DNA of 16,764 nucleotides, from contig DASQVO010000512.1 of assembly GCA_035640715.1 (NCBI GenBank), positions 1 through 16,764 of the forward strand. Direction: 5' to 3'. How positions within the stretch are numbered: position 1 is the first letter of the stretch; every line of letters starts with the position of its first letter. A program made the position numbers and the translations under genes. The notes beneath the pieces were generated by a model. It was not told where the DNA came from. It worked only from the letters and a program-made list of their open reading frames with translations, and did not search any database. Positions 6,914-14,090 of this stretch are shown in pieces. The DNA is from DASQVO01 sp035640715. GTDB lineage: Bacteria > Actinomycetota > Actinomycetes > Streptosporangiales > Streptosporangiaceae.

Positions 6914-8060
6914 CGCGGCCGTGAACGCGGCCATCGCCGCGGAGGCGGAGGCAATGAGAATCTGGTGTGTCCGCGCGGACGACGCGGAGGCGTCGGCGGC
7001 GTGGACACCCGCGTCCGGGGTGGCGGGTGACGTCCGGGTCGGCGTGCTGAGTGGCGATCCCCGGCGTAGCGCCGGTATCAGGGACGCCATTATCGGGGGG
7101 CTCCGGTCGGGGACACTCGGCGCCCGGCGCGGTCGCGGCCACCGGTCTGGCGTCGCGCTCGTCGGCGGCGGGCCCGGCGATCCCGGTCTCATCACGGTTC
7201 GGGGGCGGCAATTGCTGGCCGAAGCCGATGTCGTGGTGACCGACCGGCTCGCGCCACGTTCGGTGCTCGATGAACTGCCGCCGGACGTAGAGGTCGTCGA
7301 CGCCGCCAAGATTCCCTATGGCCGCGCCGTGGCGCAGGAGCACATCAACGCCACGCTCATCTCCCATGCCCAGGCCGGCCGCTTCGTGGTCCGGCTCAAG
7401 GGCGGCGACCCGTACGTCTTCGGCCGCGGCGCGGAAGAAGTCCTCGCGTGCCTGCGGGCCGGCATCCCGGTGACGGTCGTGCCGGGCGTGACAAGCGCCG
7501 TGGCCGTCCCGGCAGCCGCGGGAGTGCCCGTCACGCACCGCGGCGTCGCGCAGGAATTCCACGTGGTGTCGGTGCACGTCGCGCCGGATGACGAACGTTC
7601 GACGGTGAACTGGCCGGCGCTCGGGGCTGCCACGGGCACGCTCGTCCTGCTGATGGCGGTCGAGCGGCTCGCTGCCGTGGCCGAAGCGCTCATCCGGTAT
7701 GGACGTGCCGGCAGCACACCAGTTTCAATCATCGCGAACGGTACTCTGCCTACGCAGCGCACAATTATCGCAACGCTGGACACGGTCGCGCCTAGGGTAT
7801 TCAAAGAGGGGATCAAGCCCCCGGCCGTGGTCGTGATAGGTGAGGTCGTGAACGTGGCAGCGGAGATCGCCGAGCTCATGCGCGGCATGCAGCCGGCCAT
7901 GCCCGGCGATGTCGGCGCACCCCCGCAGGCCGTGCCCCGCCGGGGCGGTCAGGAGGGGCCATCCCGCCAGGCTGTGCCCCGCCGGGGTGGCCGGAAGGAG
8001 TCGTCCCGCCAGGGCGGCCCGACGGGATCGTCCTCCCGGGCTGGCACTACGGGAGGCTGA
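6654..8060 (+). CDS. cobA: Uroporphyrinogen-III C-methyltransferase with N-terminal precorrin-2 dehydrogenase domain
   Basis: A siroheme-synthase-like fusion of 468 residues. The N-terminal NAD-binding domain (VVVAGGGAVASRR, residues 20-32; GDVRVGVLSGDPRRSAGIRD, 125-144) oxidises precorrin-2 to sirohydrochlorin. The C-terminal SAM methyltransferase (about 166-410) shows GGGPGDPGLITVRG, RLKGGDPYVFGRGAEE, VVPGVTSAVAVPAAAG and PVTHRG and methylates uroporphyrinogen III at C2 and C7. It therefore supplies CbiX with substrate. From about residue 415 a low-complexity Pro/Arg/Gly/Ser tail holds a 14-residue tandem repeat. The ATG at 6654 is preceded by AAGGAG (6635-6640) at a long 13-nt spacing; the nearest upstream in-frame stop is 6627-6629, so no earlier start is likely. 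The first 260 nt lie under the run-on of the CobT frame. Ferrochelatase activity is not evident. Confidence 0.92.
   Translation: MATKDGQPYLLGLRLRGRRVVVAGGGAVASRRVPALLDAGADVLVVSPEITGSLEGLALAGRIRWARRHFADGDCAGAWLVCACTDDAAVNAAIAAEAEAMRIWCVRADDAEASAAWTPASGVAGDVRVGVLSGDPRRSAGIRDAIIGGLRSGTLGARRGRGHRSGVALVGGGPGDPGLITVRGRQLLAEADVVVTDRLAPRSVLDELPPDVEVVDAAKIPYGRAVAQEHINATLISHAQAGRFVVRLKGGDPYVFGRGAEEVLACLRAGIPVTVVPGVTSAVAVPAAAGVPVTHRGVAQEFHVVSVHVAPDDERSTVNWPALGAATGTLVLLMAVERLAAVAEALIRYGRAGSTPVSIIANGTLPTQRTIIATLDTVAPRVFKEGIKPPAVVVIGEVVNVAAEIAELMRGMQPAMPGDVGAPPQAVPRRGGQEGPSRQAVPRRGGRKESSRQGGPTGSSSRAGTTGG
7926..8039 (+). repeat. 42-bp tandem repeat in the 3' end of cobA
   Basis: Two similar 42-bp units start at 7926 and 7968 and a shorter third begins at 8010; each starts CAG and the first two share CGTGCCCCGCCGGGG or a near copy. 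They encode imperfect 14-residue units (QAVPRRGGQEGPSR, QAVPRRGGRKESSR, then QGGPTGSSSR). The period is a multiple of three, so copy-number change keeps the frame. They form a disordered basic tail beyond the methyltransferase domain. Confidence 0.8.
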
Positions 8061-8077
8061 GGAGGCCAGGCGGAACT

Positions 8078-10072
8078 ATGGACGGACAGGGCGTGAGAAC
8101 GTCATCTGCGCCCGAGGGCAGGGCCACTCCAGCAGTCGCCGGCGAGCCCGCGCAGGCATCGGAGGATGCCTCGCCAGTTCGGGCACGGCACGGCGAGAAT
8201 GATCCCGCAGCCCAGGCCGGGGAGAATCCGGAGGCTGGCCATGACGCCGTGCCGGATCCCGCGGGGGAGCCGCACGTGCGTGTCGACGCGCGGGCGCTCG
8301 AGTCCACGCTGCTCAACCTGCGCAAGCGGATTGCCGCCATTCCCCTGCTGTACGAGACGCCGGGCATGGCGGAGGCGAAGGCCGAGCGGGCAAAGCTGAT
8401 CAGCCAGATCGACGACTACCTGCTGCCCCGCCTGCGCCGCTCCGCGGCTCCCATCCTGGTCGCGCTCGTCGGGTCCACCGGATCCGGCAAGTCAACGCTG
8501 GTCAACAGCATCGTCGGCATGCAGGTCAGCGCGACGGGCGTGCGCAGGCCCACCACGAACAGCCCGGTGCTGGCATGCCATCCCGACGAGGTGGACTGGT
8601 TCGCGGAGAACAACTTCCTGCCGAGCCTGCCGCGGGTCCGCCAGGAAGGGCTGGCCAGGCCCGGCCGGGACGGGCTGCTCGTGCTCGCCGCGAGCGAGGG
8701 CGTGCCGAAGGGCCTCGCGCTCCTCGACACGCCTGACATCGACTCGGTGGTGCAGGCGCATCACGAATTCGCCTACCAGTTCCTTGACGCCTCCGACCTG
8801 TGGCTGTTCGTGACATCCGCCAGCAGGTACGCGGATGCGCCGGTCTGGCAGATGCTGCAGCATGCCAGGGACCGCGGCGCGTCGCTGGGGATCGTGCTGT
8901 CGCGGGTGCCATCGGGCTCTCGTTCGGAACTCGCCGGGCACTTCGCCGCCATGCTCGATGCCAACGACATCGACGATGCGGGCCGGTTCATCGTCCCGGA
9001 GACCCGCGTCACGGACGGCATGCTTCCCCTCGACGCCTTCCAGCCGATCCGCGCATGGCTGACCGATACCGCGAGGCGGGAGGACCGCCGCGTGGCCGTG
9101 CTCACCCAGACCATGTCAGGCGTGCTCGACACCTTCAGGACCCGGGTACCCGCGCTTGCCGCCCACGCTGAGGCCCAGCTTGGCGTGCGCTCCCGCTTGC
9201 GCAGGGAGGCGGAGGCGCCGTACCGGGACGCGCTCGCGGAAGTGCAGAAGGTGACGAGCGACGGCTCGCTGCTGCGCGGCGAGGTGCAGGTCCGGTGGAC
9301 CGATGTCGTCGCGACCGGCGACCTGATGCGCATTCTGCGGTCGCGCAAGGCGCCGCGCCAGGGCAAGCGGGCGCGCAAGCGTCAGGCGCCGGAGCGGGCG
9401 AACTCCATGAAGTCGGCGCTGCGTTCGGCTCTGGAGTCAGCCATCGTCTCCGCCGCCGATGCCGCGGCAGAGGATGCGGTCGGCCGCTGGCGCGCCGACC
9501 CGGCTGGCGCGGCCCTGCTCGCGGCTGCCGAGCAGAGGCGGGCCTCCGGTACCGACGCGGACCGGCTGTTCGCGTCCGCGTTCGGCAGCGAGGCGGACGA
9601 CGCCGCCGAACCGTCGGACATCGCGGCTCTCGGGCGGTCCGCCCGCGACCTGCCACTGCGCGCCGCCCGGGCAGTCAGCGCATGGCAGGATCACGTGCTG
9701 CGGCTCGTGCGGGACGCCGACCGCGCGAAGCGCCCGCGCGTACGGTCAGCGCCGCTAGACGACGAATCGCTGGCCCTGCTGATGGTTCTCGCTATCCTCG
9801 GCGAGAGCGCGACCGTCAGCCACGTCGCGGCGTCACCGGACGACAGCAACATCCTGACGCTGCCCCGGAGCATCCTGACGACGGTGCTCGGCGAACAGTC
9901 CGTTCGCGATATATGCCGGAAAGCCCGCGCTGAGCTTGACGAGAGGGCGCGCTTGCTGTTCGACGAGGAACTTCTCCGCTTCCCCGAGGTCATCGATGGC
10001 GCGGGCACGTGCAACGAGACCGCCGGGGTCCGGCTGTACCAGGCCGCGTACATGCTCGAGGCGCTTCAGTGA
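8078..10072 (+). CDS. Large dynamin-like / YfjP-type GTPase (first of pair)
   Basis: A 664-residue protein. Residues 1-65 are low-complexity and acidic. A helical segment (about 70-120) leads to a GTPase core: P-loop GSTGSGKST (132-140), a switch-like RRPTTNSP (156-163), and DTPD (217-220) as the DxxG element. The expected N/TKxD guanine-specificity motif is replaced by VLSRVP (273-278), so base specificity is uncertain. A very basic stretch follows (around 420-445, KAPRQGKRARKRQ), then helical sequence to the end; I see no clear membrane segment. The ATG at 8078 has GGAGG at 8061-8065, and the gene begins 17 nt after cobA. Its stop overlaps the GTG of the next GTPase (GTGA). Resemblance to actinobacterial dynamin-like proteins (for example DynA of Streptomyces) is an inference from layout and architecture, not an alignment. 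Confidence 0.72.
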   Translation: MDGQGVRTSSAPEGRATPAVAGEPAQASEDASPVRARHGENDPAAQAGENPEAGHDAVPDPAGEPHVRVDARALESTLLNLRKRIAAIPLLYETPGMAEAKAERAKLISQIDDYLLPRLRRSAAPILVALVGSTGSGKSTLVNSIVGMQVSATGVRRPTTNSPVLACHPDEVDWFAENNFLPSLPRVRQEGLARPGRDGLLVLAASEGVPKGLALLDTPDIDSVVQAHHEFAYQFLDASDLWLFVTSASRYADAPVWQMLQHARDRGASLGIVLSRVPSGSRSELAGHFAAMLDANDIDDAGRFIVPETRVTDGMLPLDAFQPIRAWLTDTARREDRRVAVLTQTMSGVLDTFRTRVPALAAHAEAQLGVRSRLRREAEAPYRDALAEVQKVTSDGSLLRGEVQVRWTDVVATGDLMRILRSRKAPRQGKRARKRQAPERANSMKSALRSALESAIVSAADAAAEDAVGRWRADPAGAALLAAAEQRRASGTDADRLFASAFGSEADDAAEPSDIAALGRSARDLPLRAARAVSAWQDHVLRLVRDADRAKRPRVRSAPLDDESLALLMVLAILGESATVSHVAASPDDSNILTLPRSILTTVLGEQSVRDICRKARAELDERARLLFDEELLRFPEVIDGAGTCNETAGVRLYQAAYMLEALQ

Positions 10073-11976
10073 CCACCAGCCCTCCGCCTCTCGCCGGGCT
10101 GCCGGATACCAGCCTGCCAGCCCGGCTGTCGGCACTGGCGTCCCTGGTCGAGATCGCTTCGGCCCGCGGCGGCCCCGGCGGGTTCAGCCCGGAACTGCTC
10201 GCCGAAGCCAAGGGCCTGCTGGAGCGATCCGGCGAGCGGCTCCGGCTTTCCGCCGCGCATACCGTTGTGACCCTGGCAGGCGGCACGGGAAGCGGGAAAT
10301 CGTCCCTGTTCAACGCGCTGGCGGGAGCCAGCTTCTCACCGGCGGCCGTGACACGCCCGGCGACCCGCCACGCGCACGCCTGCGTGTGGGGGATGCAGGG
10401 AGCCGCGCCGCTGCTGGACTGGCTGGGCGTGGAACGGCGGTATAGGTACGCGCGGGCCAGCGCGCTGGATGCCGGCGAGGCCACGCTCAGCGGCCTGCTC
10501 CTGCTCGATCTCCCCGACCACGACTCGGTGGCTGCCGGGGCCGCATCGGCCACCGGCCGCCTGATCAGCCTCGCTGACATGATGGTCTGGGTAGTCGATC
10601 CGCAGAAGTACGCCGACGCCGCCGTGCACAGCCGCTTCCTCGCCCCGCTCGCGCGGCACGCCACCGTGACCACGGTCGTGCTCAACCAGTGTGACCTGCT
10701 CACACCCGAGCAGGCCCATGACTGCGAGGAGGACCTGCGCAGGCTCCTCGATTCCGAGGGGCTCGGCGAGGCGCGGCTGCTGCTGGCGTCCGCGGTCACC
10801 GGCGCGGGCCTCGACGACCTGCGCCAGATCCTCGCCGATGCCGTTTCAGCCAGGAAGACGGCCACCGAGCGGATCGCGGCGGACATCGACTCCCTCATCG
10901 CCAAGTTCAGCTCATACGCCCGGGAGCCAGCCGCAGTGGCCCGGGCGGCCACGGCGGCCCGCCAGGCGGTCGCGTCGGCCCGCGCCGGGGCTTTTCTGCC
11001 CGCGGGGGAACCGCCGGCGGGCGCCGGCGACGGCACCGAGAACGGCGCGTCCGCCGGCAAAGCGGCGGGATCGGCTGCTGCCAGAGCCGATGCGCCGGTG
11101 GCCGGAGGGCATCCGCCGCGGGAAGATGCCGCTTCCACCAGCGCCGAGGGCACCGGCCAGGCCAGGACCGCCATCGAAAGCGTTCCGGCGGGAGCGGTCA
11201 TGGACCTGGCGGACGCCTTCGCGCGTGCAGCCGGCCTGGCCGCCGTCACGGACGCGCTGGAGAACGTCCGCGAGATGCGTGCCGCAAAATACCTCAGCTG
11301 GCCGGCTGCCCGCCTGGTCGGCTGGTTTCCGCGCCGTGATCCCGTGCGCGCGATGCGTCTGGGAGGCGTCAGCGGTGACACCGGAGCAGCGGTAGCCGCT
11401 GGCGCGGACGCACAGCAATCCGAGATTGACAGCGCCATCACGGCTTTCGCCAATGTGATTAGCGGGACGCTGCCGGATCCGTGGCCGCGTACGGTTCGCG
11501 GGGCGGCGCGGTCACGGGCGGCTGAGATCCGCGGCGCGCTCAGCGCGGCGATCAGTGAGAGCATGCCCGCGCAGGGCAAGGTCCCCGGCTGGTGGCGGCT
11601 GATCTGGGCCTGGCAGTGGCTGCTGGTTGCTTTGGTGATTGCGGGCATCTGCTGGATGGGCGTGACCGTGGCGGTCGGCGTCTTCCACGCGATGGGGCAG
11701 CGGCCGCCCAGCCTGCTCGGGAACGTCGCGCTGATTCCCTGGCTCGGCGTCATGGTCGTGGCGATGTTCCTGCTCGGCTGGCTGACGGCGTCAGGCAGCC
11801 AGAACGTCGTCATGCTGTCCGCGGACCGGGAACGGGAGCGGATGGCGGCCACGACGCAGGCACACATCGTCGCCGTCGCCCGCGCCTTGGTCGTCATCCC
11901 GGCCTACAGCGAGCTAGCCGAATACGCCAGGTTCTGCACTGAACTCACCACGGCCAGGGGCGCGTTATGGTGTTAG
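10069..11976 (+). CDS. Membrane-anchored dynamin-like / YfjP-type GTPase (second of pair)
   Basis: A protein of 635 residues from the GTG at 10069, which overlaps the previous stop (GTGA); an upstream in-frame GTG (10009) would lie 60 nt inside the first GTPase and is less likely. The GTPase core shows the P-loop GGTGSGKSS (71-79), DLPD (147-150), NQCD (206-209, a variant of NKxD) and LLASAV (238-243, G5-like). An Ala/Gly/Pro-rich linker spans about 300-375. Two hydrophobic segments at about 513-539 and 553-573 look like a membrane hairpin; the remainder to WC is helical. A GTPase head plus a C-terminal membrane hairpin, next to a soluble relative, recalls paired bacterial dynamins used in membrane remodelling or division (DynB-like). 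Specific function is not shown here. Confidence 0.74.
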   Translation: MTTSPPPLAGLPDTSLPARLSALASLVEIASARGGPGGFSPELLAEAKGLLERSGERLRLSAAHTVVTLAGGTGSGKSSLFNALAGASFSPAAVTRPATRHAHACVWGMQGAAPLLDWLGVERRYRYARASALDAGEATLSGLLLLDLPDHDSVAAGAASATGRLISLADMMVWVVDPQKYADAAVHSRFLAPLARHATVTTVVLNQCDLLTPEQAHDCEEDLRRLLDSEGLGEARLLLASAVTGAGLDDLRQILADAVSARKTATERIAADIDSLIAKFSSYAREPAAVARAATAARQAVASARAGAFLPAGEPPAGAGDGTENGASAGKAAGSAAARADAPVAGGHPPREDAASTSAEGTGQARTAIESVPAGAVMDLADAFARAAGLAAVTDALENVREMRAAKYLSWPAARLVGWFPRRDPVRAMRLGGVSGDTGAAVAAGADAQQSEIDSAITAFANVISGTLPDPWPRTVRGAARSRAAEIRGALSAAISESMPAQGKVPGWWRLIWAWQWLLVALVIAGICWMGVTVAVGVFHAMGQRPPSLLGNVALIPWLGVMVVAMFLLGWLTASGSQNVVMLSADRERERMAATTQAHIVAVARALVVIPAYSELAEYARFCTELTTARGALWC

Positions 11977-12006
11977 CCCGGGGGGACGGTGTTAGCCCGG
12001 GGGGAC
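11969..12006 (+). repeat. Two tandem 19-bp copies across the GTPase stop codon
   Basis: GGTGTTAGCCCGGGGGGAC occurs at 11969-11987 and again immediately at 11988-12006, without mismatch. The first copy contains the TAG stop (11974-11976) of the second GTPase, so the gene end itself appears to be part of the duplication. The second copy supplies the left arm of the hairpin at 11997-12016. Confidence 0.9.
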
Positions 12007-12016
12007 GACCCCCCGG
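11997..12016 (+). terminator. GC-rich terminator-like hairpin after the GTPase operon
   Basis: CCGGGGGG (11997-12004) pairs perfectly with CCCCCCGG (12009-12016) around an ACGA loop, 20 nt after the stop codon. There is no run of T, as is common for actinobacterial terminators. It probably closes the cob-GTPase transcript. Confidence 0.6.
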
Positions 12017-12046
12017 AGCCCCCCGTCAGCTTTCCCGGGCTGGGGT

Positions 12047-12083
12047 CCGATACACCGGCCGCTCGCCGGGCCTGAAGGCCCGG
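12047..12083. repeat. 37-nt hairpin repeat, copy 1 (REP-like)
   Basis: A 37-nt sequence starting CCGATACACCGG and ending in the perfect hairpin CCGGGCC-TGAA-GGCCCGG (12066-12083). An identical copy lies at 12134-12170. The paired stem with a TGAA loop (TTCA on the other strand) resembles repetitive extragenic palindromes and the end hairpins of IS200/IS605 elements. Confidence 0.85.
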
Positions 12084-12133
12084 ACTCGCTGGGCCGGTAA
12101 CAATCGCCTGTCCGTAGCCTGTGCCGGTACCGG

Positions 12134-12170
12134 CCGATACACCGGCCGCTCGCCGGGCCTGAAGGCCCGG
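12134..12170. repeat. 37-nt hairpin repeat, copy 2 (REP-like)
   Basis: Identical to 12047-12083, with the hairpin at 12153-12170, giving an 87-nt period. The 50-nt spacer contains no gene; it holds the palindrome CCGGTACCGG just before this copy. The open frame through this region (11967-12203) only translates the repeats and is not a credible gene. Confidence 0.85.
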
Positions 12171-12233
12171 CTCTTGTTCGGGATTCTGCTGAAGGCTTAT
12201 TGAGGGCGGGGAAGCCGCGCGCCACCGAGCCTG

Positions 12234-12258
12234 TTGCTGAGTAATACTGTAATCATCG
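12234..12258 (+). promoter_or_regulatory. Possible promoter region of the serine protease gene
   Basis: A short A+T-rich patch (TAATACTGTAATCAT, 12242-12256) stands out in the GC-rich intergenic segment and contains -10-like hexamers (TAATAC, TAATCA). I see no matching -35 element at normal spacing, so the assignment is weak. It lies about 20 nt before the ATG at 12274. Confidence 0.25.
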
Positions 12259-12273
12259 GCAGATGGAGGCGGC

Positions 12274-13212
12274 ATGGCAGACGGCCGTCCGCTGGACGCG
12301 TACTCACAAATCGTTTCAGGAGTCGCAGAGAAGCTCACACCGAAGGTGGCGAGCCTGCGCGTCCCCCGCCGGGGACCGGGAGGCTCGTCCGGTGAGAGCC
12401 TCGGTTCCGCCGTTGTCTTCACCGGCGATGGATTTCTGCTCACCAACGCGCACGTCGTCGGGCGGGCGCACGGCGGCACGGCCTCGTTCTCCGACGGGTC
12501 ATCCGCTCCGTTCCGTGTGGTCGGCGCCGACCCACTGTCCGACCTGGCGGTGCTCCGCGCGACTGGGCCCACGCCGGCGCCTGCCGATCTCGGCGAGGCC
12601 GACGATCTCGTCGTGGGGCAACTCGTCGTCGCGGTCGGTAACCCGCTGGGGTTGGCGGGCTCGGTCACCGCAGGTGTCGTGAGCGCGCTGGGCCGGTCGA
12701 TGCCCGCCGGCGGCGGCCGGATCATCGAAGACGTCATCCAGACCGATGCCGCACTCAACCCGGGGAATTCGGGCGGCGCGCTCGCTGACGCCAGCGCCCG
12801 GGTCATCGGCATCAACACGGCGGTAGCTGGCGTCGGGCTCGGCATGGCCGTCCCAGTCAACACTACGACGCGCCGGATCATGTCCACGCTGATGCGGGAC
12901 GGGAAGGTCCGGCGAGCGTACCTGGGCCTGGTCATGGTGCCGGCGCCGTTGCCGGCGCCCTGGCGTGAGCGCATCGGGCGGACCACCGGCCTACGCGTGG
13001 CGGAGGTCGTGCCGGGCAGCCCGGCCGACCGGGCTGGGCTGCGTGCCGGGGACCTGCTGCTGTCCGCCGCCGGGCATCCGGTCGCGGCGGCGCAGGATTT
13101 GCAGCGGCTGATGTTCGCCGAGGCTATCGGGAAGCCGCTTGCGATCACGGTGATGCGTAATGGCGCACTCGTGGACGTCATAGCCGAGCCATCCGAGCTC
13201 GTCGCGGCCTAA
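12274..13212 (+). CDS. HtrA/DegP-like trypsin-type serine protease with PDZ domain, no visible signal peptide
   Basis: A 312-residue protease. The catalytic triad is visible: H60 in LLTNAHVV, D90 in DPLSDLAVL, and S166 in NPGNSGGAL. The chymotrypsin-like domain spans about 20-205 (GNPLGLAGSVTAGVVSALGR is typical). A PDZ domain follows at about 213-302 (YLGLV, GLRVAEVVPGSPADRAGLRAGDLL). GGAGG (12265-12269) precedes the ATG at 4 nt. Most actinobacterial HtrA proteins carry an N-terminal membrane helix or export signal; here the N-terminus (MADGRPLDAYSQIVSGVAEK) is hydrophilic, so the protein looks cytoplasmic or is exported in an unusual way. It is probably a single-gene transcript, convergent with the downstream kinase-like gene and separated from it by 41 nt. 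Substrate unknown. Confidence 0.9.
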   Translation: MADGRPLDAYSQIVSGVAEKLTPKVASLRVPRRGPGGSSGESLGSAVVFTGDGFLLTNAHVVGRAHGGTASFSDGSSAPFRVVGADPLSDLAVLRATGPTPAPADLGEADDLVVGQLVVAVGNPLGLAGSVTAGVVSALGRSMPAGGGRIIEDVIQTDAALNPGNSGGALADASARVIGINTAVAGVGLGMAVPVNTTTRRIMSTLMRDGKVRRAYLGLVMVPAPLPAPWRERIGRTTGLRVAEVVPGSPADRAGLRAGDLLLSAAGHPVAAAQDLQRLMFAEAIGKPLAITVMRNGALVDVIAEPSELVAA

Positions 13213-13253
13213 CGGGTGCTGCCGGGTCAGCCACCGGGCAGACTCGGGTCCAA

Positions 13254-13793
13254 TCATGGATCGGTGCTGGTCCGGGCGAGGAAGCGCCGGACGTCATCAC
13301 GGCTCTTCAGCCGCACGAAGCGCAGGTGTGCGTTGGCCGGGTCCCCCGCCGCGTCGGCGTAGCGCTGCCGGTAGACCGCGTGCCGGTGCCAGGCCCACGA
13401 GATAACCGACTTCTCCGGATCCCAGGTGAGCAGGTTCGCCCACCGTTCGCGGTTGCCGTTCCAAAGTTCGGCGCGCCCGGCGACGCGGCGCAGCGTCCGC
13501 CAGACGATCTGGCGCATCACGGTGCACCGGGGAAGGTCGATCCAGATGACGGTGTCGGCGCGCTCCCAGACAAGCGGCTGGACGGCGCTGTAGTTGCCGT
13601 CGATGACCCAGCCATCACCGGCCGCCGCATCCGCGACGCGGCGACGGAATTCCTCGGCTGGCAGCGGAACCCAGTCCGGCTGATGGAAGATGGAATCGAG
13701 TTCCACAAAGGGCACACCGAGGTTCCGGGCGAGTTCACGGGCGATGGTGGATTTTCCCGAACCTGAGGTGCCGACCACCGAGACTCGCCGCAC
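13254..13793 (-). CDS. P-loop AAA/adenylate-kinase-like ATPase (topology modulation FlaR-like)
   Basis: On the minus strand, 179 residues from a GTG whose complement is 13791-13793: it begins VRRVSVVGTSGSGKST, with the Walker A motif GTSGSGKST close to the N-terminus as usual for this kinase-like family. Further features are FVELDSIFHQPDW, VIDGNYS, a hydrophobic strand DTVIWIDLP (Walker B-like), RTLRR and NRERWANLLTW. Length and motifs fit proteins called adenylate kinase or topology modulation protein FlaR; the phosphate acceptor is unknown. The frame stays open upstream to 13928, but that part (QHAWQPGRRLIRS) is not family-like, so I chose the shorter start although no strong ribosome binding site is seen. 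Convergent with the HtrA-like gene. Confidence 0.75.
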   Translation of the reverse strand: MRRVSVVGTSGSGKSTIARELARNLGVPFVELDSIFHQPDWVPLPAEEFRRRVADAAAGDGWVIDGNYSAVQPLVWERADTVIWIDLPRCTVMRQIVWRTLRRVAGRAELWNGNRERWANLLTWDPEKSVISWAWHRHAVYRQRYADAAGDPANAHLRFVRLKSRDDVRRFLARTSTDP

Positions 13794-13895
13794 GAGCCGT
13801 GAACGTATCAGCCGTCGCCCTGGTTGCCAAGCGTGCTGACACGGCGCGGTCCGCCCAGCCGCGTGCCGGGTCCGGCTGGTGCTCTTCGAGGGCGT

Positions 13896-13919
13896 GATCG
13901 GATCGATCGATCGGATCGG
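13896..13919. repeat. GATC-rich short repeat
   Basis: Five GATC tetramers start at 13896, 13901, 13905, 13909 and 13914 within 24 nt; the centre GATCGATCGATC is its own reverse complement. It lies in the leader of the minus-strand kinase-like gene, next to the right end of the IS element. Function unknown. Confidence 0.7.
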
Positions 13920-13935
13920 CTGGGACAATCGGCAT

Positions 13936-14090
13936 GTGACTGCTCTGACGGCTGAAGCCGCCAGCTTCTCAGGCCGCTGGCGCGGCCTGACCAGAGCCCA
14001 GCCCGGCCCTGGAAGCTATGTTGATCGCACCGTTCAGGTCGGCGTCCATCGCGCCGTGCACGGGGCAGATCACGGTGTCCTGCCGCGGGC
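13936..14090 (-). ncRNA. Probable TnpB guide RNA (omegaRNA) region
   Basis: In IS200/IS605 elements the TnpB guide RNA is made from the 3' end of tnpB through the right end of the element, with the guide taken from flanking DNA. Here the two hairpins 13961-13980 and 13949-13960 overlap and follow the tnpB stop (13969-13971), as expected. The guide would then be read from about 13935 downward on the minus strand (starting ATGCCGATTGTCC). The 5' limit is arbitrary; this is an inference from the family. Confidence 0.4.

Noticed and set aside
10009..10068. Upstream GTG start for the second GTPase
   Set aside because: It would add 20 non-conserved residues inside the first GTPase gene; the GTG at 10069 gives the same GTGA overlap seen throughout the operon.
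12047..12170. CRISPR array
   Set aside because: Only two repeat copies with one spacer, the repeat is a strong GC hairpin in a REP style, and no cas genes are nearby.
11967..12203. A 78-codon open frame with a repeated RYTGRSPGLKAR peptide
   Set aside because: The peptide repeat is only the translation of the two 37-nt hairpin repeats; there is no good start context and the frame begins inside the GTPase gene.
13213..13253. Bidirectional terminator between the convergent protease and kinase-like genes
   Set aside because: The GC-rich stretch around 13220-13240 can form only short, interrupted pairings, so I cannot support a terminator.
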